Of a stretch of 64,000 nt of DNA, positions 44,526 through 56,949 are shown piece after piece. Numbering within the stretch: the first letter of the stretch is position 1; every line of letters begins with the position of its first letter. The DNA lies in contig OZ316896.1 in assembly GCA_973895155.1 (NCBI GenBank), positions 11,284,001 to 11,348,000 of the forward strand, in the 5' to 3' direction. Below the pieces are notes generated by a model. That model searched no databases, was not told the DNA's origin, and was given only the letters and a program-made list of their open reading frames with translations. The position numbers were made by a program, and so were the translations under genes. The DNA is from Marsupella aquatica. Taxonomy: Eukaryota; Marchantiophyta.

Positions 44526-47500
44526 TTACAAGTTGACAGCCCGTGCTGGCAATTCCGGCTCACTATCTACCTCTTCTTCATCAGATTTCCTCACACCGCC
44601 CTGCAAGAAGCCAGGTCCTAGTTAGTTACACACACCCCAGAAAACATTTGCAAAAACCAGCGGAATGACTTGGCATGTTAGTGCAAATCTGAAGTCCTCG
44701 CCATCCAACAACACAATCTGCAGAAACGTGGAAGAACAACTATACACGGCAGCGTCAAAGACAACGCAGAAAGTAAAAAGCGAAGGAAGATACATGAGCT
44801 AAATTCAGCGCTTCAAGAAACACATCCTCAAAAGGGAAACATAATCAGTTAAAATTCCCGGCCCTAATAACCAGTCTAGCTCTATTGCGGGGACAGTTTT
44901 GAGTATTTTCTACAAGAGCATAAACGTGCAACATTATCCTGATTTCAGCACTTCGCTCAAAACTGGCCGTTTGTTGTCGTCAATCATCTTTGCAAGACAG
45001 CGATAAAGACCCAAAAGGGAGACGACTACACGTCTCTTGTCCTGTGACATTCAAGCCCAAAGCAGTGCCGGAGACACTGGTAACGAAAGCACAACTTTAG
45101 AGTATCCTGCCATTTGTATCCACAAAATTGAGACCTCAGGATAACTTGCCACTGATACGTTTGAACACTTTCTCTTCTCTTTAAATACATTTGGGTGGGT
45201 GTAAGAGCTACCTGTTGCTCCTTCTGTCTCTTTGCTTCCTCCGATAAGAAGGCCTCTAATGAACCATCTCCCCTCAAAATCTTTGCACCGGCCCCCTGTT
45301 CGTGAGGCGCTCCGATAGTATCTTCATCCAGAACCACCCCATCGATCTTATCTTTTGAAGACGTGACATCCGGAATCTGGTCTCACATAAGGCAGGTGTC
45401 AGCTTGGCATCCTTCAGCTCCAAAGGAACTCACTGCTTGCACAATAAAACGTTAGTCAGGGGGTCAGGGGGTTACAAACCTGAAACATAGCCTCTGTGAG
45501 TAAAGTCTCCATAATGGAACGCAATCCTCTTGCTCCTGTGTTCTTCACCATTGCCTTTTGAGCAATCTTCCGCAGGGCTCCATCAGTATAGTGAAGTTTA
45601 ACCTGCACAGCGATAGAAATAAATTACATCCTTATACTTGTATTGAACATGATATGAACCTCAACAGGCAAAATCACAACAAGGAAATCGCTACTGTGGG
45701 AGAAATAAGTACATGCTCAGGGCATTTTCAAGTCTTCCAAGCACAAGTTTTAAGTCTTCTAAGCACATTTTGATAGAAAAAAAGAAGGTTGTCGAAATCA
45801 AATCAAATCTGGGTTAAGCGTATGGAAAGTTTACATTGTTCATGGAGAACATCTTCTTGTACTGCTTGCCAAGCGCATTCCTTGGTTCGGTCAGGACCTG
45901 TTAACCCCACAATGACGGCAAACACTATATGTGTTTAATAGTGCATCATTCATGATATGCTCCACATGTTAGTCATTCAAATCAGTAAGCCATTAACTTC
46001 ACCCTACTTCACGCCACCAACAAACATGTATGTCCGTTAAAATTCTGGGGTAAACTGGGATGCAGAAGTGGGAACAGGACTATCAGCAGCAAAAGAACTC
46101 ACGTCCCCCTAAACTATTTCAGCATGGATGAGCGTACAGAAGAGAAACTCATTGAAATCACCTTCCTTTCATCCAAACTTACGTTGGTAAAAATGAGAGT
46201 CTGATTCATACCTGTACAAGCTGGTCTTCATTCAAAGCTGCGAGGCTCACAAGGACAGGAAACCGTCCAATAAACTCCGGAATCAAACCATAAGCAATGA
46301 GGTCGCTACTCTCGACCTGTAGAGACCAATCCAACGATGTCAGATCCGATATGAATTCGAGCAGCGTAAATGCATTGATAAATTGTTCATGAAAAGCAGA
46401 ATTCTGATGTCATGTTCACGATCAAAGCACTTCTGATCTCCTCACCCGCAATTTTGCAGATGGCACCGAGAAAGCAGGATACCTACAAGCATCAGCTAAA
46501 GGATTTCGATAATTGAGTAAGGGTCCAAATCTACAGGACAATGCAGACCGTTTCTAGCAAAGACGACGTCGTAGCAGCATCGGTCATCCTATTGATTCTC
46601 ATATTGGCCCGTACAGGTGCTCCAAAACCAATTGAAGAGTCTTGCCTCCTGCAATGACATCGTACCAGAGAAGCGGTGATAAATGAATCAGCCCAGCACT
46701 AAACTCGTCATCCAAATACACGCATCCAGTCCCTAACTGTTTATACAGAGAAGGCCAAATGACTCGCCTTTCAGCAATCGTCTTCTCTAGCTCTACGAAG
46801 GCTCCACCGCAGATGAACAGGATATCCTTAGTGTCCACCTGCAACGCACAAGAGGTTGAAAATCATTTCTGTTTGTAGGAATACTCCAGAAAATATTCTC
46901 ACAACACCCAAGTGCGGACTTCTCAACATATATACAGCAATGACTTTCAACTCAGTCTCATCACTTTTGACATGCAATTCCGTGTCAAATCAAGAACATT
47001 TACAATGTGAAAGAGGCGAACTAGTCGACATTCTAGTATCAGCTGAACTAATGCCCAGACCGATGCCTTAAAAGTCCCGAACTAAGTTAGAAATCCATTT
47101 TACAATAGCACAACGCAATAATCTTATGTAAAACTTTATTCCTTAAGACCATAAAAAAGTTTAATTTCGGCTTGCAAATTCAATGGCTACAAACTTGCTT
47201 ATTGATATTGGAATTCATGCCGCATTTGATGCAACTAAAAAGAAAAGTTCAGACAGAAAGGCTTTCAATGCGAGGGATAAAGGAGAAGCGCTTCACCTGA
47301 ATATGATCACCCCTTGGATGTTTGCGGGCCCCCTTCTCCGGAACGCTAACCACCTGTTGATATCCCAGGAATGAGAAAATAAGAAGTCATGTTCAATCAG
47401 CTCAGAAGGTTGGCTTGCCACTATGTAGAACATTCAGTTGCACAACGAAACCTTTACAATTCAATATCAGAGTTTCATTGCAAGATAGGCTAGAAAAGTA

Positions 47501-50500
47501 TCTGCAGCGCAGGCTACTGTAAATTATGTTCAGCTTCCATACAAAACGTGTGAAGGAGACCTGAATGAATAAGCTTTGTGAACATTGAGGCTTTGTCCTC
47601 ATTATTGTTACAACTAGCAATTCCAGGCCTGAAGCAGAGCTAATTTGTTGAGGAAACCTAAAACTTTGAGACGATTCGACTGGGAAAGAAATACTCTTGA
47701 AAAACAAAATGAGAACTTAACGCTAAAGTACATTTATCTCAGTTGAGACAAGAATTTGGAAGAAAGAGTGCCGACCAAAAAGTAGCACCTGGTTTAGCAG
47801 CCTCATGACGTTCGGAATTTCAGTGGACTGATACACACAGATAGAGATTCAAGAGATAAAGATATTGGAATCTTACAGTCCCCTCCAGCATCTTCAAGAG
47901 AGCTTGTTGTACACCTTCGCCAGATACATCTCTGCTGATGTTCATGCTTTCCGCCTGTTCAGGCAATTTCAAAGTGATTTGTTTAACAATCACATGAGAA
48001 TTTCAGTCTCGAATTTCAGCTATAATATACTTTTAAAGCAGCCAGAACAAGGACCAAACGAATCTCTACGACAGACGATCAATAGCAAATAAGTATATGA
48101 GCACAAGTTTTTGACTGTACCTTCTTTGTGATTTTGTCTACTTCATCTATATACACAATACCCTGCTGAGCCGCAGGAACATTGAACTCAGCTGCCTGTT
48201 GAGTCACATCAACACCAAAATCGTCACTTTAGCACAAACAACCACAGACGACCAACACGAATAGACTCAACCTATTGCAAAATTTAGATGACAAGGCCAT
48301 GAAAACAGCATTGGGTTTCCTTAAGTCCAACCGGAAAGAGGGAAACGAAGTGTACCATGAGTAGCTTGTACAGAATCGATTCCACATCCTCACCGACATA
48401 ACCCGCCTGAGAGAGATATATCAGAGGAACACTCAGCACTCTGATTCAAAAACAGGTATCTACACTCATATTTAACCCGTACGAATCTAAATGTTGAAAT
48501 TTCTACTCTCCAACCAACCACCCTAAGACAAGATTTTAATACTGGTTGATTGTGTAAGGAGAGCACTCTACGTTGCAAACACCAAAGTATCTTACCTGCG
48601 TAAGAGTTGTAGCATCTGCAATAACAAAGGGCACGTTTACAAATCTAGCCAAAGTTTTCGCAAGCAGAGTTTTCCCTGTGCACATCAGAGAAATGGCCAT
48701 TAAGAACGGCAAGATGATTTCAGGAAGTTAGCTGGATCTACTACTCAATAAAGACTGTTGAACTAAGTCATCATAGGACAGCATTCACAACTATACGACC
48801 AACAGGTATAAAGAAACCATGAGCTTTCCCAAGAAAGAAACCCATGGGCTGCCAGATCATTTGATTTTATCTCTAACCTCGAGACATGGTTCCAAATATC
48901 AAAATAAAGTGTCTGGTATAATCTGTGTGCTTATCGTGCAATGAGGATTCCAAGAAAACTGTGTATGAGTGATTAAGCGTGTAAGCAGTCACCAGATCCT
49001 GTTGGCCCAATTAGAAGTACATTGCTTTTTTCGAGCTCCACGCCATCATCCTCAACCTCGTCATCGGAGAGACCTGTGTTCAGACCATTGAGCCTACCAG
49101 GCACCCTCCATTACATAAGAACTAAGAATTCAAATCCAACAAACATCACAATTCCTTAATGATGTGAGTACACTAGTGTGACAAAATCGACCCGCAGAGT
49201 AAGCGCTGTACCCTTCTGAATTGGTGGGTTTAAAGTTGCCCTTGCGCATAGATTCAAAATGTATGCGCTTGTAATGATTGTAGACACCTACGGATAGAAT
49301 CTGCATCATAAATGGCACAAGGGCATCACTCGGCCGCAAACAACAAAAATTCGCAGAGTATTTTCTCCCCACCCATATATAATCCATCGTTCACACTTCA
49401 AACGATTTCGTTGTAAAAAATCATCGCTACCGAGACGTGACCCAAGAACTGCGAAAGCTCTTCGAAATGTCATACTGAAAATGGAATTATTGACAACCCT
49501 TGCAGGAAGTAAGTTTCCTGAAAAGTGTCAAGTCACAAGCTCAATTCGTACTACAAAAATAGGCCCGCTAGCCTGATGGGTCAGGCACCAGCTAGCGCAA
49601 TAGTAATAGAGAAAGGGTTCTTCATTGACATTCTTCGCCGTTATTTTGGGAAATCAAATCTGGATGGTGGAAAGCTTGACATCTACAATCCGTGATTCAT
49701 GATAGTAACTCACTTTCTTAGCGCGTTCCTGCCCCACGACAAACTTGTCCAACGCCGCACAGATCTCTTTAGGAGTGGGGAGATCCTTCCCTAAGCTGGA
49801 TCCGCCCCAGCTCTCTCTCGAGTTGAACGCACTACCACCACCACCAGAACCACCGGTGCCAGGCTGAGTACGTATTAAATTCACATTGGGAGAAAAGGGT
49901 GGGTTAGGGGGTGCGGGCACAGCAACAGCTGGTGGCAAAGTGATGCCCGGTCCCTGATGCCAGTGCTGTGGTATATCCCCATGACCGTGCCTTTTAGAAG
50001 ATTGCTGCCATCTCGCGGACTGTACCACTAAATTATCCAGCTGGACCCTTATGGAGGTACTGACCAGGCTATTGTTGTTGTTACCAGCAGCAATTTCATC
50101 ACCCCTGTCTACTGCACCTGCTTCAGCTGCTGGCAATGCCCTATTCTCTACCGATGGAATCTTCCAAGTCCCAATTACCATGTCCTTCTTAGACCCAGCA
50201 GTTCGAGCTCTAGGGGAATTGGCATTGACATTGGCACCCCGCTCCGAAGGACTCAGGGTTGGGCCCGGGTACTTGGAAGAGGCCGCTGATTGAGCCGTCG
50301 AATGGAAACCCTGGTTTGCATAGTTATGCAGAAGTGACGAAGAAGAAGAAGAAGAAGAAACGAGAGGAATTAAGGTGTTCCGGTCAAGCCAAGAAGATGC
50401 TCCGAGAGGTCCTCCTACACAACTCCTGCTGATGCTCAATTTCGCATGATGCGAAGTTGCCAATCCGACGGCAGCTTCACTGAATTTCCTCCAATTCCCT

Positions 50501-50508
50501 GCCGCCAT
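44526..50508 (-). CDS. CLPX: ClpX, ATP-dependent unfoldase of the organellar Clp protease (15 exons)
   Basis: AAA+ unfoldase that threads proteins into ClpP, expected in mitochondria. Exons (minus): 50508-49714, 49300-49212, 49093-48993, 48675-48596, 48406-48356, 48195-48121, 47954-47877, 47353-47297, 46838-46768, 46648-46549, 46316-46212, 45897-45835, 45602-45480, 45376-45212, 44600-44526; all phases agree and give 675 residues. Exon 1 codes a long Ser/Asn/Gly-rich targeting region ending [23 protein letters not shown]. Then come NHYKRI, Walker [19 protein letters not shown], Walker [70 protein letters not shown] and [12 protein letters not shown]. The usual N-terminal C4 zinc domain is absent. 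Intron 9 is GC-AG. The ATG at 50508 sits in a good context (ACCATGGCG); an upstream in-frame ATG at 50571 spans a likely leader splice acceptor. The last exon ([12 protein letters not shown]...) is inferred from splice sites and composition. Confidence 0.93.
46649..46767 (-). other. GC-AG intron in ClpX
   Basis: The exon ends GCTGAAAG and the 119-bp intron begins GCGAGT and ends TTGCAG; the next exon begins GAGGCAAGAC. Only this joint restores the conserved [14 protein letters not shown] donor three bases downstream (CGA|GTCATT) would break the conserved sequence. Confidence 0.85.
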
Positions 50509-52480
50509 GGTGACAACTCGTCGCTTCGTTGCAGCAGCGTTCCAATTTCCGGACCGCCCCCCTGTAATCAATCACCGGTGTTTGTCGATCATGAAGGTCT
50601 TACCGCCTTGCTCACATCAGCCAAGGCTACTACCACCTGCACGCCGCTATCACTTCGCCCTTGCATGAATAACTGCTGCGCTTCCTGAACCTCTCTGAAC
50701 ACCAATCTGAACACCAAGCCAATCCAAGACAGCTTCGTAAGACGGATACAGTCGCGAACTGAACGCTTACACAGAGCTCTGTGAATTGCGTTGACAGCTA
50801 CCGCAAATTACGACACGGGACGGGCCATAAGCAATGCCCTCCTGAGAGACAGAGAGGAAGAGAGACCATCATAACCAGAGGAAGTCCTGAATTACGGAAG
50901 GAGGCAAGGTCAAAGCAAAGAGGCAGATTACAGACTGCGGACCGGACCCGGCGTACGTGCCACGCAACAATCTTACGAACCATCGAAATTCACTAAGTTT
51001 CAAAGGCCAAGCACTTCCCTCCACTCTCTGGACAGTACGAAACGATCAGCTAGTCCCAGAATTCAGTTAGTCGAATCCATCACCGACGGATCTTAATGCC
51101 ATTGTCCTTTACACAAACGCCAGATCCCTCCCTGCGTGCCTCCCGAGCAAGTAGAACCAATGCCCCCGAAGAGGACGACGACATAAATCCTCAACCCTCA
51201 ACTCCCACACATCATAAAATAATCCATTACCTGGGACGCGCACATCGCAAAATCAATCGAGCGCCCAATTCATTCCCTTCCCGAAGCAATAAAAAACCAC
51301 TCACCAACCTAAACAATTGGTGAAGTCACCCAATCAAAGGTCTCCACCACAAGCGATCGGCGCTCCTCCTCTAGCGATCGGTTGGGCACTACTCTAGGAC
51401 CGTCAAATCCTGGGAGAAGTAACTAACTGCACCAGTAAACGCGCATTCGTTCGCGAATGCCCCCAGACGCAACCAATCAAACGAGAATCAATCACCACAC
51501 AATCAAGCTCTAATCCGATGCCATCTGCTACCTTCCCTTCCCTTCCCGTCTCAAACTCACTCATCCCTCCCTCAATTCTCCATACCCGGAAAGCAAGGCG
51601 GCAGAGTTCGTACCTAGTGTTGGAGCAGACCGCAGCAGCAAACACATCCGCCAGCCCCGGCACGGACTGCAAGCATCAGCACGCGGCAGCAGCAACAGCA
51701 GCAAAGACCGGGGCCTCTTTCTCTCCTTCGGCAGTGGAAGAATCAACCACAAATCCGGTATTCACGGGACGAACGGCCCCTCGTCGCACGGCATCAGCAG
51801 AATTGGATGGATGGAGGAGGCCACCAGCCGAGCCCAGATACGGTGTGCGATTCTGTGGCACACTCGACCACACTCCCGCACTCAAAAAAATTCACGGAAC
51901 GTTGCTTGTCCGGCCCCTCACTCTCTTACCACAATTGCACGGCAAAAGGTCGAAGATAAAACTCCACACACCACTCTACGCAACCCTACAGCGCTGGATT
52001 GGAGCGCGACGAACCGACAATTGCCGCCGCGACTTCATACCAAAGAAAGAGCAGAGCGCGATGGTTGAGAAAGACGAGAATCGGTGATCCGAGCGCGCGA
52101 CAAACCAACAACAATGGCCACCGCGCGCACCGAAGGAAAGAGTGCGCAGCAATTGACGAGAGAGAGAAGAACGGGAGAATGAATGAATGTCGACGGACCT
52201 CAGCGCGAAGGTCCTCAGACCAGTGGAGCAGGGCCGACACTGGAACCGACACGCGCCGGTCTCCCAGTGGCGCGACCGGAACTTCTCAGCACCGGCGACC
52301 GGGACGCCGCAGCGGATGAGACGAACTCCCGGTACGCTTCGGCCTTGTCGAGTTTTTCTACCGGATGCCCGTGTCCGAAAACTTTGGCAATCCTGCCCGG
52401 GGTTGGGTTTCCGAGAAAAAAGAACCACTCTGCCAGACGCCCAGACCAGACCAGACCTGACCTCTACAGTACGATATCTT
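50509..52480 (-). promoter_or_regulatory. ClpX leader, probable leader intron and promoter region
   Basis: GC-richer than its surroundings, with long but unconvincing overlapping frames on both strands. A strong acceptor (TGATTACAG|GGGG at 50562/50561) precedes exon 1, and a matching donor (ACTAG|GTACGA at 51614/51613) lies 1.05 kb upstream, so a leader intron 51613-50562 is likely. The leader and promoter would then extend toward 52 kb. No TATA box could be assigned with confidence. Confidence 0.45.
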
Positions 52481-53300
52481 CATTTATTGATCACAATAAG
52501 AAAAATCACATCTATCCATGCCCAATATACTGACAGACAAAATTATGTATTACCAAATTGAAATATCTACATTACATTCTTCACCGTGATTAGTCTTACT
52601 AATTCTATTTAGGCGACTGGTCAAAATTTGGACCTCTCAAGTTTTAGCCTTACCAATGTTAATTTTGGAGTGACACTATTTACAGGCACATGAAATAAAA
52701 TGTGACTACTAGTAATTAAAGTGATCATAAATTAAATTTTAGGGTTATGGAAGACAAAATATTGTGAATCCCCATTGCAAAATGGATGAGTCAATCAAGA
52801 TTTCTGTTCATCAAATAAATGAACAGCATCACTAAACTGAGCTGTATATGTATATTTATTTGACATAAGTTGGATTAGTGCAGTGTTACTTAGGACAATC
52901 ATGTTTTATCAAATGCTTAATATGCTAAGTTGATATTGGTTGTATGTAATTCTTATGTAAATTGGATTGTATATCCCATTGACACATATGAGTCATCACG
53001 TTTATATCAAAATATATCATGGCTTAATTGTAATGTTCATGCCCTTGAACCGATGTAAGTTGGATATCCAATAGACATTAAAAAATTAACAATAGATTGC
53101 TACCATATGAACATGTATTAAACATAAAAAGATTGCATGTAGATTATGTAGTGACATTGACTAAATAATGGGTAAGAAATAGCTATTGGATCATGCATGC
53201 AGCTCATTTTACCACATGTCATGCTTGCACCTTCAAAGAAATTATGTGGCATTTTCTTAGTGATGGCCCCATGAATGAGTGTTGCATCTGTTTGAAGTTT
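52481..53300. other. AT-rich intergenic DNA, no gene seen
   Basis: Composition falls sharply to AT-rich after 52480. No domain-bearing frame, no repeat recognised. Confidence 0.45.
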
Positions 53301-53453
53301 TTGCATAGCAATGTCTAAACTATCAAACTCGAATATCAAAGTATACTGCTTTCTAAATTTATATTTTAAACTGGGATATCTGAAAAAAAAGGACGTGAAT
53401 TTTTTAACTATGATTCTAAGAAGATGGATATCTTGTGTATGAGCAATTTTGTT

Positions 53454-53862
53454 TCACTCACTATGATATACATGGCATAAAGATGCCAAATATTTAGTAT
53501 CAAAATTCAAAGCCTTCGCCAAAGTTACAATATTAGTCATATAAAAAAGTGGTAAATTTTGTGGCATACTCATTGTCTTTTTTTCTTTGTATATATGCCA
53601 CAATGTCGCCTGCAAATGCTTTAATCGGAAATTCGGCCAAGACCTCGACATCTGCTTTGAGACACTCAAGTCTCTCATTCCAAGCGAAGGTGCTCTCCTG
53701 CCATTTTTTATTTTGCTCCTTCTCCATTTTTCTAACATAGCCTTGTAAATCAGTGATTTCCTTGGACAAACTTCTAACTCGCATTGGATCTCTCCTACCC
53801 TTGCTCTTATTCTCGCTCATGTCATCTATAGACAAATCTGTCTCTTCACATTGTTGTGACAA
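53454..53862 (-). pseudogene. Gene fragment with coiled-coil-like region (copy A), frameshifted
   Basis: The frame starting at 53862 reads MSQQCEETDLSIDDMSENK, a charged likely coiled coil (LSKEITDLQGYVRKMEKEQN), then EVLAEFPIKAFAGDIVAYI and KKDNEYATKFTTFLYD, where it meets a stop. The continuation seen in copy C (NNSATLAKTLN) is present but in another frame (NIVTLAKALNFDTKYLASL), consistent with a one-base deletion. I recognise no family. Copy C keeps LAEFPIKALASDIVAYVRGKKDNKYPIRFATFLYDNNSATLAKTL at 55542-55769. Confidence 0.5.
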
Positions 53863-54269
53863 ATCTGTTTCTTCACATTGTCATTTAGATCCCATTTGTC
53901 AACTCCATCTAGCCAAAAAGTTCTTGTGTCAAGCCTAATTTCTTGTCTCACTTCTTCTTTTGCTTTTCCTCCATCTTTCTGAAATGACCTTTTAGATTAG
54001 TGATTTCTAGAGGGGACACCTAGCCCAAATCTAGACCATAATCTGCAATCCAATTTGCCATACCATGGATGTTTGCCATTGAAGGTGATCCTAATGCCAA
54101 CCCAGTTTTCTAATGGCATTATTCAAACTATCAAACTCAAATATCAAAGTATGTCCTTTCAAAATTGAGATATATTATAAAAAATGGGAATTTTTTACTT
54201 TAATTTGGAGGAGATGAATGTCTTTGGTATGCGTAGCCAATCTTGTTTCTCTCACTATGGTAAGTATGG

Positions 54270-54544
54270 CCTTGGGGGGTTAACTTAGTGCATATTTTGG
54301 GATATCATGTGCAATTCTAGCCTAATATTAATACACTTATTTTATAAAAAAACATTCCAAAAATATTCTCTATTTTCAATATTAATGACCTTTTTTTAAA
54401 GGAATACAGACTAGAAAATATTTTATTAATATGAGTTTATAATAGCTTGTTTTGTCTCATAAATTTTATAAAAATTTAGCTAATTTCTATTCCAATTACC
54501 TATTTTGGATCGCACATGACTCCTACAATTTTTTATAGTTGACC
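54270..54544. mobile_element. MITE copy in repeat unit B
   Basis: Same sequence as the element at 55242-55532 (CCTTGGGGGGTTAACTTAGTGCATATTTTGGGATATCA... to ...TAGTTGACC) at the same place in unit B. The left GTATGG is kept (54264-54269), but the right end with the inverted repeat and second GTATGG has been lost. Confidence 0.65.
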
Positions 54545-55241
54545 GCATAACAATGCCAAATATGTAGTTTCAAAGTTCAATGTCTTTGCTAAGGTTACAA
54601 TATTAGTATCATGCAAGAATATGGTAAATCTTGTAGGATACTCATTCTCTTTTTTACCTCACATATGCTACAATATCCCCTGCTAGCGCTTTGATTGGGA
54701 AACTTGGCTAAAACCTTAGCATCTGTTTTGAGTCTTTCAAGTCTCTGGTCCCAAGCCTAATTTCTTCTTTTGTTCTTCCTCCATCTTTTTGAAATCACCT
54801 TTTAGATCAGTGATTTCTAGAGGGAAATCTAGCCCAAACCTAGACTATAATCTGCAATACAATTTGATATACCGCAAATATTTGCCATTGAAGGTGATCC
54901 TAATGTCAACCGAGTTTTTTCATGGCTCTCCATGCTCAGCCGAGGAAATGCCAATCGTTGAATAGCACCATCTCATGAATGCAAAAATGGAAGGATCGCA
55001 TTAGAGTTAGGGCCGAGGATTCTTCACTGCATGGGTTGAAGGTGACCCTAATGCCAACCAAGTTTCTGCATGGCATTATCCAAACTCTCAAACCCAAATA
55101 TCAAAGTATACTGCTTACTAAATTTATATTTTAAACTGGGATATCCAAGAAAAAAAGAACGTGATTTTGTTCACTCTAATTTAAAGAAGATGAATGTCTT
55201 TTGTGTGGGCAACTTCGTATCTCTCACTATGATAGGTATGG

Positions 55242-55532
55242 TCTTGGGGGTTAACTTAGTGCATATTTTGGGATATCACGTGCAATTCTAGCCTAATATT
55301 AACACACTTGTTTTACAAAGAAAACATCTCAAAAATATTCTCTATTTTCAATATTAATGACATATTTTATTTTTAATGGTATACAGTAGAAAATATTTTA
55401 TTAATATGACTTTATAAAAGTTTGTTTTGCCTCCTAAATTTTATAAAAAAATTAGCTAATTTATATCCTTAAATTACCTATTTTGGATCGCACATGACTC
55501 CCACAATTTTTGATAGTCGACCCTCCAAGAGT
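55242..55532. mobile_element. AT-rich MITE, 291 bp, with target duplication GTATGG
   Basis: Ends read TCTTGGGGGTT and ACCCTCCAAGA (imperfect inverted repeat of about 10 bp). GTATGG flanks it on both sides (55236-55241 and 55532-55537, depending on how the edge base is assigned). Unit A has the uninterrupted site (GATATACATGGCATAA), so the element's limits are supported by an empty site. Confidence 0.75.
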
Positions 55533-55541
55533 ATGGCATAA

Positions 55542-55769
55542 CTATGTCAAATATGTAGTCTCAAGGTTCAATGTCTTTGCTAAGGTTGCACTATTATTGT
55601 CATACAAGAATGTTGCAAATCTTATAGGGTATTTGTTGTCTTTCTTACCTCTCACATATGCTACAATATCGCTTGCCAGCGCTTTGATGGGAAACTCGGC
55701 TAAAACCTTAGCATAGTTTCTGATCTCAAACTTGAGTGTTCTCGTCCCAAGCCTAATTGCTTGTCCCAC
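55542..55769 (-). pseudogene. Gene fragment, copy C of the same family
   Basis: Reads KVLAEFPIKALASDIVAYVR, KKDNKYPIRFATFLYD and NNSATLAKTLNLETTYL without a frameshift, but its N-terminal part is not like copy A (MGQAIRLGTRTLKFEIRN) and the MITE lies right after it. Probably a decayed duplicate. Confidence 0.4.
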
Positions 55770-55880
55770 TTCTTCTTATGCTCTTCCTCTATCTTTTTGA
55801 AATTATTTTTTAGATCAGTGATTTCCTAAAGTGACATCTAGCCCAAACCTAGACTATAATTTGCAATCCAATTCATGACC

Positions 55881-56945
55881 TTCTGAGAGTAAAATGGAAA
55901 AGGTCATTATTTCAAGGGAAGCAATTTTTTAATAATTAGGCTATGCTTGTAAGTAGAAACAAGCATGGGAGTTTGTGTAGGGGAGTTCTTGTTCTGCATA
56001 CGCATGGATGTCTGGTCTACTAGACTCAACGGGTGGTATGGAAAGTTTGATGGACACTTGTTGTTTCTTTTGCTTTCAACAAAGTTCAGTTCAAATGAAG
56101 AAAAATAATTTGGATGTGTTCAAAACAAACAACAGTACAACAAACTCTAAAGAACAAAGTATTCTTGAAAAACTACCAATGGAGTTTTTTACTATTTTAA
56201 CGACAAATAGTATAAATTGTGAAAATTATCTGATGTTTGCAATGTGTCTATTTGAGTTCTGTAAATCCATTTGAGCACCTCAAGGTCAAACCTTTACATC
56301 AATCAAGCTTTCCTTTCTCATCAATAGTTGTATATTTGAGCTTACAAGTGTATAAAAGCTCCAATTTTATATTTTATATAACTCTTACAGGTGCTTGGGC
56401 ACATAACACATTAGACCTACAGTGTCTAGTTGAGAATTGAAATTGAGATTTGTTGGCTGTTGTGCGCATAACATCGTTATACAACATACATCTCTTGTCA
56501 CACATATCCAAACATAGTCACAATCCAATGATAAACATAAGAGAATGAACTACAAAATGGAACCCATGTCCACACATGCCCAAAACCCACAATAATCTTC
56601 AAGGTGCAAGTCGAACAACGATCAATGCTAATCCAACAACGATCTCATCCGATGCAATCACATACGAATGTCAAGCCCAACCCACCTTGTGCTTCAAGGA
56701 ATCCACGTTACATGCACACAACCTGGTCAGTCACACCATAGCCACCAAGCTTGTGCTCAAAGGTTCAACATTGAAAGATATGGCCTTTGAGCCAACACAA
56801 GGGGATAATATCCCTCACACGAAATCAAACTAAACACTAAGTGCTCATATAGCACATATACAAAACCTCTATACCTAGATAATATGATATACTATACTAC
56901 CACTCTAAATGGTGTGACATGGTCACAAGTCTCCCCTGGCCACTT
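55881..56945. other. Intergenic with one short protein-like frame
   Basis: A plus-strand frame at 56008-56274 contains KEQSILEKLPMEFFTILTTNSINCENYLMFAMCLFEF, which has some likeness to an F-box-type start (LxxLPxExxxxIL), too weak to name. Nothing else was recognised. Confidence 0.25.
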
Positions 56946-56949
56946 GAGG

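Larger units (their letters stand above)
53300..55880. repeat. Three tandem copies of a 0.65-0.95-kb unit
   Basis: Copies A (about 53300-53935), B (about 54115-54850) and C (about 55070-55870) share AAACTATCAAACTCAAATATCAAAGTAT, CTCTCACTATG, ATGCCAAATAT(T/G)TAGT, GCTTTGAT(C/T)GGGAAA and TTTTAGATCAGTGATTTC in order. B and C each hold about 290 extra bases at one site. On the minus strand each carries remains of the same coding sequence. Confidence 0.8.

Noticed and set aside
45026-45211. Continuation of ClpX exon 14 to its own stop ([15 protein letters not shown]...)
   Set aside because: A canonical donor (CAACAG|GTAGCT) precedes it, and the exon at 44600-44526 gives a phase-matched acidic C-terminus; the extension looks like intron.
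49200-49300. Alternative end of ClpX exon 2 at a GT 20 bp further downstream (GCGG|GTCGAT)
   Set aside because: It would add YSAYSAG; the joint GAAGG|GTACAG with an exon 3 start at 49093 gives canonical sites, a correct phase and [12 protein letters not shown], which reads better. Not fully excluded.
49559-49605. GCTAGCCTGATGGGTCAGGCACCAGCTAGC as a possible tRNA
   Set aside because: It is a short palindrome; no acceptor stem, anticodon arm or T-loop consensus fits around it.
51518-52428. Long frames on both strands (189 residues plus, 150 residues minus) upstream of ClpX
   Set aside because: GC-rich DNA with overlapping frames in several phases and Arg/Ser-biased composition; no domain. Better explained as the ClpX leader and promoter.
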